Below, one piece after another: positions 44,639 to 54,283 of a stretch of DNA of 64,000 nucleotides. The notes beneath the pieces were generated by a model, which made no database searches, had not been told where the DNA came from, and worked only from the letters and a program-made list of their open reading frames with translations. The stretch is from Acetobacteraceae bacterium (GTDB lineage: Bacteria; Pseudomonadota; Alphaproteobacteria; Acetobacterales; Acetobacteraceae). The stretch covers positions 16,214 through 80,213 of the forward strand of contig CANJLW010000019.1 of the NCBI GenBank assembly GCA_947475245.1. The letters run 5' to 3'. Position numbers and translations under genes: made by a program. The first letter of the stretch is position 1. The number at the start of each line of letters is the position of its first letter.

Positions 44639-45901
44639 ATGGGAAACAAATCGTTGACGCGGTCGGCAATATTTTTGCTGGCGTGCCTGTCCGCGTTGAT
44701 GCCCGCGCCTGTGCGCGCGGCGGTGGAACCCGTGTTCTCCCCCACCGGACCCGACGCGATCGCTTATGGCAGTGAAGCCGGCTATCCGATCGGGCCCAGG
44801 TTGGCCACGCCGATACCGCAGACCTATCTGATCGGCACGCTCAGTCAGTTTGACCGCAAATACGACCACCGTGTCGTCGCGCGGCCCGCTACGACCTCCG
44901 CCCTGCGCCGAGGCGCGGAGGAACCGCGGATTGAGTACCGCTATCAGGGGACGATGCGCGACATTCCCGACTACCTGGAACGTCATCCCGCCACCGGCCT
45001 GCTGATCGCCGTCGGCGATACGATCCTGATGGAGCGGTACCGCTACGCCCGAACCGATCGGCACCGCTTTGTGTCGCAATCGATGGCAAAGACGATCACC
45101 GCGATGCTGATCGGTGTCGCGGTCGACGAAGGCGCGATTCGCTCGATCGATCAGACCGCCGCCGAGTATGTGCCGGGGTTGGCGGGAACCGCGTATGGCG
45201 GAACCTCCATCCGTGATCTGCTGCACATGGCATCAGGCGTTGCCTATGTCGAAACCTATGACGGCAACGACGACAGCGCGCGTATGGGCCGAGCGATGTT
45301 TGATCGGAACAGCCCGGGCACGGTGCGGGCGGTCGCGCAGTTCAACAATCGTGAAGTCCCGGCGGGCACGCGGTTTCACTATGCGGGGTCGGAAACCGTG
45401 ACCCTGGGTCTGGTCCTGGCCGCGGCGACGAAGACAACCCTGGCGCGGTATGCCGAAACGCGTTTGTGGCAGCCGCTGGGCGCGGAAGCCGACGCGACCT
45501 GGATGATCGATCCGTCGGGGCACGAGCCGGCGCAATGTTGTTTCAGCGCCGTGCTGCGGGATTGGGCGCGCCTGGGGTTGATGCTGGCGCATGACGGTGC
45601 CTGGAACGGGCGGCAAATCATCCCCAAGGCCTGGATTCTCGACGCAACGTCCGTGCAGGCACCGTGGCAGGCACCGCGCGTTGCAACCCCGTTTTACGGT
45701 TACGGCTATCAGGTCTGGCTGTTACCCGGCTCTCGCCGGCAGTTTGCGCTGCTCGGCATTTACGGGCAGGCGATCTTCGTCGATCCCGCCGCGAAGTTGG
45801 TGCTGGTGCATACCGCCGCCCGCGTGAAACCGTCGCGGGACCCGATGGCGGCGGAAGTCGTTGCGTTGTGGCAGGGTCTGGTGGCCCGCTACTCCCGCTG
45901 A
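44639..45901 (+). CDS. Serine hydrolase, class C beta-lactamase fold
   Basis: This 420 aa exported protein (signal peptide ending PVRA) has the SxxK motif as Ser148-Met-Ala-Lys151 in VSQSMAKTI. RFHYAGSETVTLGLVL probably supplies the second-motif Tyr. Such enzymes are esterases, D-amino-acid amidases or 6-aminohexanoate-dimer-hydrolase-like enzymes rather than true beta-lactamases. Its end overlaps the convergent rsmI gene by 13 bp. Confidence 0.87.
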   Translation: MGNKSLTRSAIFLLACLSALMPAPVRAAVEPVFSPTGPDAIAYGSEAGYPIGPRLATPIPQTYLIGTLSQFDRKYDHRVVARPATTSALRRGAEEPRIEYRYQGTMRDIPDYLERHPATGLLIAVGDTILMERYRYARTDRHRFVSQSMAKTITAMLIGVAVDEGAIRSIDQTAAEYVPGLAGTAYGGTSIRDLLHMASGVAYVETYDGNDDSARMGRAMFDRNSPGTVRAVAQFNNREVPAGTRFHYAGSETVTLGLVLAAATKTTLARYAETRLWQPLGAEADATWMIDPSGHEPAQCCFSAVLRDWARLGLMLAHDGAWNGRQIIPKAWILDATSVQAPWQAPRVATPFYGYGYQVWLLPGSRRQFALLGIYGQAIFVDPAAKLVLVHTAARVKPSRDPMAAEVVALWQGLVARYSR

Positions 45902-46791
45902 TCCTCGCTGTTGATCTCCAGCGCGCGGGCATAGACCAGCTTGCGCGGCAATCCGGTCGCCGCCGCCACGATTGCCGCCGCGTCCTTCACGCTGCCGTCG
46001 CGCAGGGCCCGCCGCAGGCTGCCGTCGAGGTCTTCGGGATCGGCTTCTTCCGGCGGGCCGACCAGCACGGTGATTTCGCCCCGCGCCGGATCGGCCGCGA
46101 ATGACGCGCACAGCGCCGACAGCGTGCCGCGTCGCACGTCCTCGAACCGCTTGGTCAATTCCCGCGCGACGGCGGCGGATCGGTTGCCGAACACCGCCAG
46201 CATGTCGTCCAGGGTTTCCGCCAGCCGGTGCGGCGCTTCGTGCCAGATCATCGTGGCGGACAGGCCGGCGCGCTCCGAAGCGCGCAGCGCGCTGAACGCT
46301 GTACGCCGAGCGGCCTGGCGAGGCGGGGGAAAGCCGAGGAACAGGAAAGGTTGCGGCGGCAGGCCGGACAGGATCAGCGCGGTGACGGCGGCGTTGGCGC
46401 CGGGAACGGCACCGATCGGCAACCCCTCGGCAATGGCCGCGCGGACCAGGCGGTATCCGGGATCGGACACCAGCGGCGTTCCCGCGTCCGATACCAGCGC
46501 GATGGTCTTGCCTGCGCGCAGCATGCTCAGGATCGGGGCGATCCGCGCATCCTCGTTGTATTCGTGCAGTGGTTCGGTCCGGACTGTCGCCCCGATGGCG
46601 TTCATAAGGCGGGCGGAGTGGCGTGTATCCTCGCACAGGATCAAATCGCAGGCACGCAATGTCTGGATGGCGCGCGTAGTGATATCCCCCATGTTGCCGA
46701 TGGGCGTGGAAACAAGCACAAGGCCCTGCGCCGGACGAGATTGGCCGTCCGGCGGATCAACAGGAGAATCGCTGCATGCTGCGTCGGGCAT
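45889..46791 (-). CDS. rsmI: 16S rRNA (cytidine-1402 2'-O) methyltransferase
   Basis: The product is 300 aa. VLVSTPIGNMGDITTRAIQT opens the SAM-dependent tetrapyrrole-methylase-fold domain, followed by DLILCEDTRHSARLM, ALVSDAGTPLVSDPGYRLV and GAVPGANAAVTAL, all RsmI hallmarks. The enzyme methylates the ribose of C1402 in the ribosomal decoding centre. It is divergent from the LpoA-like gene, with start codons overlapping by 16 bp, the same neighbourhood as rsmI-lpoA in enterobacteria. Confidence 0.96.
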   Translation of the reverse strand: MPDAACSDSPVDPPDGQSRPAQGLVLVSTPIGNMGDITTRAIQTLRACDLILCEDTRHSARLMNAIGATVRTEPLHEYNEDARIAPILSMLRAGKTIALVSDAGTPLVSDPGYRLVRAAIAEGLPIGAVPGANAAVTALILSGLPPQPFLFLGFPPPRQAARRTAFSALRASERAGLSATMIWHEAPHRLAETLDDMLAVFGNRSAAVARELTKRFEDVRRGTLSALCASFAADPARGEITVLVGPPEEADPEDLDGSLRRALRDGSVKDAAAIVAAATGLPRKLVYARALEINSEDQRE

Positions 46792-48026
46792 TCGTGCTCC
46801 TTCTCGGCGCCCTGGCGGTGACCGGGTGCGGAGGACAATCAGGCCGTCAGACCGGCTCGTACCAGCCGTTACCAGCCCCGGTCGCGGCGAACCAGCCTGT
46901 TGTGACCGCCGCGCCCAATCGGGTGGCGATCCTGTTGCCGCTGACCGGCCCGCGCGCCGATGTCGGTCAGGCTCTGCTGCAGGCGGCGCGCTTGGCCTTG
47001 GCGACGCCTGGGTCGCCGGCTCTGGATGTACGCGACACCGCGGGATCGCCGGACAGCGCCGCGATCGCCGCGCGTTCCGCGATCGCCGAGGGCAGTCGCC
47101 TGATCCTGGGGCCGCTGACGTCGGCCGAAACCGCCTCCGTCGCGCCGGTCGCGCGGAATGCCGGTGTGCCCGTCCTGGCCTTTACGAACGACGCCGCCCA
47201 GACTCAGCCGGGCGTTTGGGTGATGGGCATCACGCCCGTTCAGCAAATTCGCCGTCTGGTCGCCGCAGCGGCCGCGCAGGGGAAGACGGAGTTCGCGGCG
47301 CTGCTGCCCGATAACGATTTTGGCCGCGCGCTGTCGACGGCACTGCAACAGGCCACTGCTTTGGCCGGCTTGTCGGAAGCCGATATTCACATTCACACGC
47401 CGGGCATGTCGGGGATCACGGGCGCCACGCGCGAACTGTCCGACTACGGCAATCGTCGCGGTCCAGTCGATGCCCAGATCAAGGCGGCGCGCGCGTTGGG
47501 CACCGCCGAAGGGCGTCGGCAGGCGGCCGAGTTGGCGAAAACGCAGATTCCGCCGCCGAAGTTCAACGTGCTGCTGTTGGGCGACACCGGCGACGAGCTT
47601 GCGGGCATCGCCGCCGTGCTGCCGTACTACGACATCGATCGCCATGCCGTGCAGATCATCGGCCCGGCTTTATGGGCCTCTCCGAACAGCGGCGCGGGCG
47701 AACTGCCTGGCGCCTGGTACGCCGCGCCCGACCCCGCCTCGCGCGAGGGGTTTGAGCAAGACTACGTATCCCGGTTCAATGTCCGCCCGTTGCCGCTGGC
47801 CGATCTGGCCTTCGATGCGGCATCGATCGCGCGCCTGTCCGCCGAGGGCGGCGGGATTTCCGTGCGGGGTATGACGCAGCCCGCGGGCTTCCAACTGGCG
47901 GACGGCTGGATCGGCCTGCTGCCCGACGGTCAGGTGCGACGCGGCCTCGCGGTGTTTCGTATCGAACGCGGCGGTCCGGCGATGATCGAGCCGGCACCGC
48001 AGTCGGCGTCCGCGCCCGGTTCCTAA
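46776..48026 (+). CDS. LpoA-like penicillin-binding protein activator lipoprotein
   Basis: This 416 aa protein is a lipoprotein by its signal: [13 protein letters not shown] with lipobox Cys about residue 18. The remainder is a periplasmic-binding-type fold ([40 protein letters not shown]), matching the C-terminal domain of LpoA. It lacks the N-terminal TPR domain of the enterobacterial protein, as expected in alphaproteobacteria. Likely role: outer-membrane-tethered regulation of peptidoglycan synthesis. Its stop overlaps the trpS stop on the other strand. Confidence 0.88.
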   Translation: MLRRAFVLLLGALAVTGCGGQSGRQTGSYQPLPAPVAANQPVVTAAPNRVAILLPLTGPRADVGQALLQAARLALATPGSPALDVRDTAGSPDSAAIAARSAIAEGSRLILGPLTSAETASVAPVARNAGVPVLAFTNDAAQTQPGVWVMGITPVQQIRRLVAAAAAQGKTEFAALLPDNDFGRALSTALQQATALAGLSEADIHIHTPGMSGITGATRELSDYGNRRGPVDAQIKAARALGTAEGRRQAAELAKTQIPPPKFNVLLLGDTGDELAGIAAVLPYYDIDRHAVQIIGPALWASPNSGAGELPGAWYAAPDPASREGFEQDYVSRFNVRPLPLADLAFDAASIARLSAEGGGISVRGMTQPAGFQLADGWIGLLPDGQVRRGLAVFRIERGGPAMIEPAPQSASAPGS

Positions 48027-49021
48027 ACCCGCATGAATCCGACCAGACGCTCCGCCTCCGCCACGATCGGATCGGCGATCGCGGCGGCGCGTTCGGCACC
48101 GTCGCGCAGCACGGCGTCGACCCCGGCGGGATCGTCGAGGTAGCGGCGGGTTTCGGCGGAAATCGGCGCGAGCTTTTCCACCAGCAGGTCCGCCAGGGAT
48201 TTCTTGAAGTCGCCGAAGCCTTTTCCGCCGTGATCGCGCAGCACGGCGGCGTGGTCGGTGCCCTCCAGCGCGGCGAAAATGCCCACCAGATTCCGCGCCT
48301 CCGGCCGCCCTTCCAACCCGGCAACCTCGCTCGGCAGCGGCTCGGGGTCGGTTTTGGCTCGGCGGACTTTCAGCGCGATCGTGTCGGCGTCGTCGTTCAG
48401 GTTGATCCGGCTTTGATCCGACGGGTCGGATTTGGACATCTTCTTGGTGCCGTCACGCAGGCTCATGACCCGCGCCGCCGGGCCCATGATCAGCGGTTCA
48501 ATGTTCGGGAAGAAATCGACGCCGTAATCGTGGTTGAATTTTTGCGCGATGTCGTTCGCCAGTTCCAGGTGCTGGCGTTGATCGTCGCCCACCGGCACGC
48601 GGGTGGCGTGATAGGCGTGAATGTCGGCGGCCATCAGGTTGGGATAGACGTAAAGCCCGGCGGAGGCGTTTTCGCGATCCTTGCCGGCCTTGTCCTTGAA
48701 CTGGGTCATGCGGTTCAGCCAACCCAACCGCGCGATACAGTTGAAAATCCAGCCGAGTTGCGCGTGCGCGCGAACGTGGGATTGCAGGAACAGGACGTGC
48801 TTACGCGGATCTATGCCGCATGCCAGCAGCACCGCCGCCATCTCTCGCGTTTGCCGTGTCAGTTCTTGCGGGTTCTGGAACACGGTGATCGCGTGCAGGT
48901 CCACGACGCAATAGATGCATTCGTGATCGTTCTGCAGCGCCGCCCAGTTGCGAATGGCGCCCAGATAATTGCCAAGCGTCGGGATGCCGGACGGCTGAAT
49001 GCCGGAGAAGATGCGTTGCAT
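48023..49021 (-). CDS. trpS: Tryptophan--tRNA ligase
   Basis: This 332 aa class I synthetase charges tRNA-Trp. Residues 7-20 ([14 protein letters not shown]) contain the HIGH-equivalent TLGN, and KMSKS is at 194-198 in [15 protein letters not shown] 49021 begins the conserved MQRIFSG; the open frame to 49342 would overlap the divergent ferredoxin gene and is rejected. Length is normal. Confidence 0.97.
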   Translation of the reverse strand: MQRIFSGIQPSGIPTLGNYLGAIRNWAALQNDHECIYCVVDLHAITVFQNPQELTRQTREMAAVLLACGIDPRKHVLFLQSHVRAHAQLGWIFNCIARLGWLNRMTQFKDKAGKDRENASAGLYVYPNLMAADIHAYHATRVPVGDDQRQHLELANDIAQKFNHDYGVDFFPNIEPLIMGPAARVMSLRDGTKKMSKSDPSDQSRINLNDDADTIALKVRRAKTDPEPLPSEVAGLEGRPEARNLVGIFAALEGTDHAAVLRDHGGKGFGDFKKSLADLLVEKLAPISAETRRYLDDPAGVDAVLRDGAERAAAIADPIVAEAERLVGFMRV

Positions 49022-49135
49022 GGGATATCCGTTGGAAACTCGGGAGACTGATGGCGGATCGTCTCTTGCCGCGCAAGGGTTGGCCAAAGCGCCGCTTACT
49101 GGCATGTTGCCCAAAGTATATTGCAGGAGACGGTC

Positions 49136-49459
49136 ATGGCCGATGGTGGCTGGGTACGCGTAGCGAGCACGGGCGACGTTGCGGAAGGCGCGGTGATGGG
49201 CGTGCGCGTCGGCGACAAGGAAATAGCGATCTATCATCTGCCCGACGGTGAATTCCGCGCCACCGACAACGTGTGCTCCCACGAGTACGCATTGCTGTCC
49301 GACGGCTGGCTGGAAAACGGCTGCATCGAATGCCCGCTGCATGCGGCGCAGTTCGACATTCGCACCGGCAAGGCGCTGTCCGCCCCCGCCGACGTCGATC
49401 TGACGGTGTTTGAGGTCAAGGTCGAAGGCACCGACATCCTGGTCAACATCCCGGGATGA
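49136..49459 (+). CDS. Rieske-type [2Fe-2S] ferredoxin
   Basis: This 107 aa soluble protein has the Rieske cluster motif Cys47-x-His49 and Cys66-x2-His69 in [14 protein letters not shown] and [10 protein letters not shown]. It starts at ATG 49136 with CAGGAGA upstream. Such ferredoxins feed electrons to ring-hydroxylating oxygenases, but no oxygenase gene is adjacent. Instead its stop overlaps the ATG of an amidohydrolase, an unusual coupling. Confidence 0.92.
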   Translation: MADGGWVRVASTGDVAEGAVMGVRVGDKEIAIYHLPDGEFRATDNVCSHEYALLSDGWLENGCIECPLHAAQFDIRTGKALSAPADVDLTVFEVKVEGTDILVNIPG

Positions 49460-50538
49460 CGTCGATGGCGCCGATCGATTGCGATATCCATCCGACGGTT
49501 CCGAACCTCGCGGCGCTGTTGCCGTATCTGGAGGATATCTGGCGGGACACGATCGTTCGGCGCGGTGTCGATGAACTGACGACGATCAGCTATCCCACGG
49601 TGAATCCATTGACCGCGCGCGCCGATTGGAAAGACGCCAGGACCGGCAAGGCGGCGACCGATGTCGCCACCTTGGGTGCTCAGGCGCTCGATCCTTTCGG
49701 CACGCAGTTCGCGATCTGCAACTGCCTGTACGGCGCGCAGGCGGTCTTCAGCGAAGATCTCAGCGCGGCGCTGTGCCGAGCGGTGAACAATTGGATGGCG
49801 AGGGAATGGCTCGATAAGGATTCGCGGCTGCGCGCGTCCATCGTCGTGCCCATGCTGAACGCGGAAATGGCGGTGGAGGAAATCAACCGCTGCGCCGCCG
49901 ATCCGCGCTTCGTGCAGGTGTTGATGCTGGTCGGCGGAGAGGCTCCGCTGGGGCGTCGGCAGAACTGGCCGATCTATGCCGCCGCGGCAAAGCACGGTCT
50001 GCCGATCGGCATTCATGCCGGCAGCACCTATCGTCACCCGGTCACGCCGGTGGGATGGCCGAGCTACTTTACGGAAGATTATGTGAACCAGTCGCCGGCG
50101 TTTCAGTCGCAACTGACCAGCCTGATCGCCGAGGGTGTGTTCGCGAAATTCCCCGACCTGACCGTTGTCCTGATGGAATCCGGCGTCTCGTGGCTGCCGG
50201 CCTATCTGTGGCGGCTGACCAAGTTCTGGAAGGGGTTGCGCAGCGAGATTCCCTGGGTCAGCGATCCGCCAGGCTCGATCGTGCGCGACCGCGTGCGCCT
50301 GACGCTGCAACCCTTCGATGCCCCGCCGAAGCCGGAAAGCATCATGCGGTTGATGGACCATTTCGGCTCGGACGAAATGCTGCTGTTCTCGACCGACTAT
50401 CCGCACTGGCAGTTCGAGGGTTTGAACGCCCTGCCGGAAGGCCTCGATCCGACGCTGGCGCAAAAGATCATGGCGGAAAATCCGCTCCGGACCTATCCTC
50501 GGCTGAATCAGACGGCCATCAGGGAGACCGTGTCATGA
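49456..50538 (+). CDS. Metal-dependent amidohydrolase family protein (ACMSD-like), paralog B
   Basis: This 360 aa amidohydrolase-2 protein closely resembles the 42638-43699 product: [39 protein letters not shown] and [15 protein letters not shown] all align. The metal ligands (D-x-H, barrel His, terminal Asp) are retained. The start ATGA overlaps the ferredoxin stop, with an alternative ATG at 49465; the end overlaps the next amidohydrolase by four bases. It probably acts in one pathway with these two. Confidence 0.88.
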   Translation: MTSMAPIDCDIHPTVPNLAALLPYLEDIWRDTIVRRGVDELTTISYPTVNPLTARADWKDARTGKAATDVATLGAQALDPFGTQFAICNCLYGAQAVFSEDLSAALCRAVNNWMAREWLDKDSRLRASIVVPMLNAEMAVEEINRCAADPRFVQVLMLVGGEAPLGRRQNWPIYAAAAKHGLPIGIHAGSTYRHPVTPVGWPSYFTEDYVNQSPAFQSQLTSLIAEGVFAKFPDLTVVLMESGVSWLPAYLWRLTKFWKGLRSEIPWVSDPPGSIVRDRVRLTLQPFDAPPKPESIMRLMDHFGSDEMLLFSTDYPHWQFEGLNALPEGLDPTLAQKIMAENPLRTYPRLNQTAIRETVS

Positions 50539-51662
50539 ATGTAGACATTCTGAACCGTTCCGGCGTGCAGCCGGCCGCCGCTTCCAGGTTGGCGATCGCC
50601 GATTGCGACATTCATCCGCGCCCGGCCGGTGGCGCGGTCGGCGGTGTTCCCAAGGCGCTGTTCCCGTATATGCCGCGCCGTTGGGTCGACCATGTCTCCT
50701 CGTTCGGGGTTGCGTTTCGCCAGCCCTGGGAAAGAGGCCCGGCCTATCCGAAGAACCAGCCCGCGGCGTCACGCCGCGACGCGTGGATGCCGGACGGCGG
50801 TGCCCCCGGAAGCGATCTGCGCTTCATGGCCGAACAGCACCTTGACCCCAACAATGTCACGCTTGGCATTCTGAACCCGCTTGGTTCCGGCCAGGGCGCG
50901 CAGAACCCCGAATTGTCCGCGGTTCTGACCCATGCCACGAACGAATGGCAGAAAGAGGAATGGACCTCCAAGGACGCCCGTCTGCGCGCGTCGGTCGTCG
51001 TGCCGTACGAAGATGCGTTGGCCTCGGCCGCCGAAATCCGCCTGCGCGCCGGCGATCCCAACTTCGCGCAAATCCTGTTGCTGTCCCGCACCGCCGAACC
51101 GCTCGGTCAGCGCCGCTATTGGCCGATCTATGAGGCCGCGGTGGAAGCCAACCTGCCGATCGGCATTCACGCCTTCGGCTATGGCGGGTGGCCGATCACC
51201 GCCGCCGGGTGGGGCACATACTATATCGAAGAAATGGTGGGCCACTCCCAGGCCCAGCAATCCCTGCTGATCAGCATGATGTTCGAAGGCGTGTTCGAAC
51301 GCTTCCCGACCTTGAAAGTTGTGCTGGTCGAAGCCGGCCTCGCCTGGGGCGCGTCGCTGACGTGGCGGATGGATCGCCAATGGGCGAAGCTTAAGCAGGA
51401 AACGCCGCATCTGAAGATGCTGCCCTCGGAATACATGAAGCGGAATGTGTGGTTCACTACCCAGCCGATCGAGGAACCGGAACCCCGCTCGCAACTCGCC
51501 GAAGCCATCGATTGGATGGGTTGGGACCGCGTTCTGTTCGCGACCGACTATCCGCATTGGGATTTCGACGATCCGGCCCAGGCGCTGCCGATCAAGATGG
51601 ATGAACTCCAGCGCCGTCAGGTCTTCCTGGAAAATGCCAAGGCCGTTTACGGCGTCGCCTAA
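50535..51662 (+). CDS. Metal-dependent amidohydrolase family protein, paralog C
   Basis: This 375 aa protein is a more distant relative of paralogs A and B. ADCDIHPRPAGGAVGGVPKA opens the metal-binding region, then comes NLPIGIHAFGYGG, and VLFATDYPHWDFDDP closes it. The frame is open from 50055, but the ATG at 50535 overlaps the previous stop and precedes the conserved region. B and C may form a heteromer or act in sequence. Confidence 0.87.
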   Translation: MNVDILNRSGVQPAAASRLAIADCDIHPRPAGGAVGGVPKALFPYMPRRWVDHVSSFGVAFRQPWERGPAYPKNQPAASRRDAWMPDGGAPGSDLRFMAEQHLDPNNVTLGILNPLGSGQGAQNPELSAVLTHATNEWQKEEWTSKDARLRASVVVPYEDALASAAEIRLRAGDPNFAQILLLSRTAEPLGQRRYWPIYEAAVEANLPIGIHAFGYGGWPITAAGWGTYYIEEMVGHSQAQQSLLISMMFEGVFERFPTLKVVLVEAGLAWGASLTWRMDRQWAKLKQETPHLKMLPSEYMKRNVWFTTQPIEEPEPRSQLAEAIDWMGWDRVLFATDYPHWDFDDPAQALPIKMDELQRRQVFLENAKAVYGVA

Positions 51663-51672
51663 GGGTCTTCCA

Positions 51673-52563
51673 TTGCACGCGCGTCGCCTTTTCTTTGCAT
51701 TCTGCGCGGCGCTCACGCTGTCGGCGTCGGCATTCGGTCAGAAAGTCGCCAATGTCCAGGAACAGGCCAGACGGGAACGTCTGGTCCTGACCGAAGCGAT
51801 GGGCATCGGCGTGACGTCGCCTCTGCGCGCCGAACTGCTCGATCAGGCGACGCTGCGCATGGCCGGGTCGCTCGTCTTTCTGCCCAAGGATAAGGCTGAA
51901 CGAGTCCTGCGGGTCTTTGACGTGCGGGACCAGACCAACCTGGTCGGCATCTTCTTCAATACAGACGCGCTGGACTGGATCGGCACGGTTCGCTTCGTCA
52001 AATCCGGCTTCGTGCGCGCCGATTCCATGATGGGCTGGTCGCCCGACGAAATTCTGACCGGCCTGCGCGCCGCCGTCGAAGCCGATAACGCGCAACGCGC
52101 CGCGCCACTGGAAGCACGACGGTGGCTGGAACCGCCGACCTACGATGCCGAACAACATCGCCTGGTCTGGTCCGTGCTGATGGTCCAAAAGGGCGCGCCG
52201 TCGAGTGCCGGTGGTGCCGCGACCTATCATGCCGTGGTCTTTGGGCGAGATGGATACTTTCAGGTGGAGGTCCCGACCAGCGCGGATCAGGTCGAACAGC
52301 ACCGGCTGGACGCCGCGGGTATCGTGCAGAATCTTTACTTCCTGGCCGGCCGCGATTTCCGCGACCACATGCCCGATGATCCCGTGGCCGAAAAAGTCCT
52401 GGAACATCTGCTAGGCGTGCGGGAGTTCAAGAAGGCCGAAGCGCTGCAAACGTTCTGGGACAGCGACCTCGCGATTCCATCCCTCGCCGGCGGCGCGCTG
52501 ATCGGCGGCGCGTTGATTCTGGCCCTGGCGCGTTTTCTGATGATCCCGCGCCGCCGCGTCTGA
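51673..52563 (+). CDS. DUF2167 family membrane protein
   Basis: The product is 296 aa from a TTG start (51673), which places the signal sequence (RLFFAFCAALTLSASAFGQ) at the N-terminus. Central segments GFVRADSMMGWSPDEILTGL and WLEPPTYDAEQHRLVWSVLM match DUF2167. A C-terminal hydrophobic helix (GALIGGALILALARFLM) ends in basic residues, suggesting one membrane anchor. It starts 11 bp after the amidohydrolase. Function of the family is unknown to me. Confidence 0.82.
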   Translation: MHARRLFFAFCAALTLSASAFGQKVANVQEQARRERLVLTEAMGIGVTSPLRAELLDQATLRMAGSLVFLPKDKAERVLRVFDVRDQTNLVGIFFNTDALDWIGTVRFVKSGFVRADSMMGWSPDEILTGLRAAVEADNAQRAAPLEARRWLEPPTYDAEQHRLVWSVLMVQKGAPSSAGGAATYHAVVFGRDGYFQVEVPTSADQVEQHRLDAAGIVQNLYFLAGRDFRDHMPDDPVAEKVLEHLLGVREFKKAEALQTFWDSDLAIPSLAGGALIGGALILALARFLMIPRRRV

Positions 52564-52564
52564 T

Positions 52565-54163
52565 TTATTTCGCGGGCACCGCGTCCTTTGCCGGCACGCG
52601 CATCAGCAACAGCAGCAGCAACGCCGGAATCGTCGTCATGATCAGCAGCATGTAGTCGTTGGCATAGGCGACGATCTGCGCCTGCTGGTTCACCATATGA
52701 TCCAGCATCACCGCCCCCTGTCGGCGGGTGGGATCGAGCAGGGTTTGCGCCGGTCCGCCGAGGGAACCGACCGCCTGCAGGGCGCGATTGAACGGCGTGA
52801 TCGCCGAACCGATCATTTCGTGCATCGATTGCGTGTTGTGTGCCAGCAGCGAAGACGTGACGGAAACCCCGATGGCCGCGCCGATATTGCGCAGCAGGCT
52901 GAACAGCGACGCGCCCTCGGTCCGCATCGATGTCGGCAGCGTGGCGAAGGCCAGCACCTGCAACGGCGTGAACACCAACCCCATGCCGGCACCCTGGATC
53001 ATGATCGCGATTATGATCTCCCGCGCTGAAACGTCGGGCGTCCATCCGGTCATCTGCCAGAACGAGTAACAAATCAGCAGCAGCCCGGTCGCGACCAAAA
53101 AGCGCGGGTCGACCCGCGTGGCCAGCCGTCCGCTCAGGATGATCGTCGCCAGATTGCCGAAACCGCGCGGTGCCATGACCATGCCTGCGGCTTCCACGGG
53201 ATAGTTGCTCATGACCTGCAACCACGGCGTCATCAGCGCCAGGCTGGACACGAGCAGCGTGCCCATGGCGAACATCACGGCAAGGCCGGACGAAAAATTG
53301 ACGTCCTTGAACAGCGCCGGTCGGATCAAGGGTTGGCGCGAATAGACCATGTGGATCAGGAACAGATAGATGCCCAGGCCGCCCAGAACGGCCTCGATCA
53401 TGATCTCCCGAGAGGTGAACCAGTCCTGGTTCTGGCCGCGATCCAGCATCAGTTGGAACGATCCGATGCCCAATGTCAGCACGCTGAAGCCGAACCAGTC
53501 GAAGCGCAGCCGGTTCACGCCGGTGCCGGACGGCAGAAACAGGATCAGTCCGACGGTGGCGAGCAGGCCGAACGGCAGGTTGATGTAAAAGACAAAGCGC
53601 CAATCATAGGTCGCGGTCAGCCAGCCGCCCAAGGTCGGGCCCATGATCGGCCCGATCATCACCCCCATGCCCCAGATCGCCATGGCGAATCCGCGCCGCT
53701 CATGCGGGTAGATGTCCAGCAGGGTCGCTTGCGACAGCGGTACCAGCGCGGCGCTGAACATGCCTTGCAGCAGACGGAACACGACGATCTGGCCCAAAGA
53801 TTGCGCCGCGCCGCACATCATCGACGTGATGGTGAAACCGATGATGCAGCCGACATACAGCGGCTTGCGTCCGAAACGCACCGCCAGCCAGCCGACCGGC
53901 GCGGTCATGATCGCCGCCGCGACGATATAAGATGTCAGAACCCAGGTGATTTCGTCGAAGCTGGACGAGAAACTGCCCTGCATATACGGCAGCGCCACAT
54001 TGGCGATGGTCTGATCGAGCGACTGCAACAGCGTCGCGCCGATCGCGCACGCGGTGATCATCCCCCGATGCGGGACCGATTGGGCGGCGGCGTCGTCCTG
54101 CGATGTCGTGATGTCGACGTCCTGTCGGCTTGCTGAACGAACGCCGAAAGGCGGCTCAGACAC
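52565..54163 (-). CDS. DHA2-family MFS drug exporter (EmrB/QacA type)
   Basis: This 532 aa protein has 14 predicted hydrophobic segments. LLQSLDQTIANVALPYMQGS is the DHA2 motif of helix 1, WVLTSYIVAAAIMTAPVGWL follows, then ARFGRKPLYVGC-like loop residues and the helix 5 signature GPIMGPTLGGWL. It would export lipophilic toxins, normally with a membrane-fusion partner (EmrA type), which is not adjacent. It converges with the DUF2167 gene, only one base apart. Confidence 0.94.
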   Translation of the reverse strand: MSEPPFGVRSASRQDVDITTSQDDAAAQSVPHRGMITACAIGATLLQSLDQTIANVALPYMQGSFSSSFDEITWVLTSYIVAAAIMTAPVGWLAVRFGRKPLYVGCIIGFTITSMMCGAAQSLGQIVVFRLLQGMFSAALVPLSQATLLDIYPHERRGFAMAIWGMGVMIGPIMGPTLGGWLTATYDWRFVFYINLPFGLLATVGLILFLPSGTGVNRLRFDWFGFSVLTLGIGSFQLMLDRGQNQDWFTSREIMIEAVLGGLGIYLFLIHMVYSRQPLIRPALFKDVNFSSGLAVMFAMGTLLVSSLALMTPWLQVMSNYPVEAAGMVMAPRGFGNLATIILSGRLATRVDPRFLVATGLLLICYSFWQMTGWTPDVSAREIIIAIMIQGAGMGLVFTPLQVLAFATLPTSMRTEGASLFSLLRNIGAAIGVSVTSSLLAHNTQSMHEMIGSAITPFNRALQAVGSLGGPAQTLLDPTRRQGAVMLDHMVNQQAQIVAYANDYMLLIMTTIPALLLLLLMRVPAKDAVPAK

Positions 54164-54283
54164 GGATGGTTCCGATCGGAATTTGGGCGCGCCGGGGCGT
54201 CCGGTCCAGCGCTTCCTGCGTTATGCTGCATCGCACCCAACGCAGGGTTCAACCGCGGTAAAACTCAGGTAGAGTTCGGTCCC

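Noticed and set aside
44600..45226. N-terminal extension of the FkbM methyltransferase frame
   Set aside because: It runs antisense through the serine hydrolase gene; the GTG at 44599 with GGAG upstream explains the protein.
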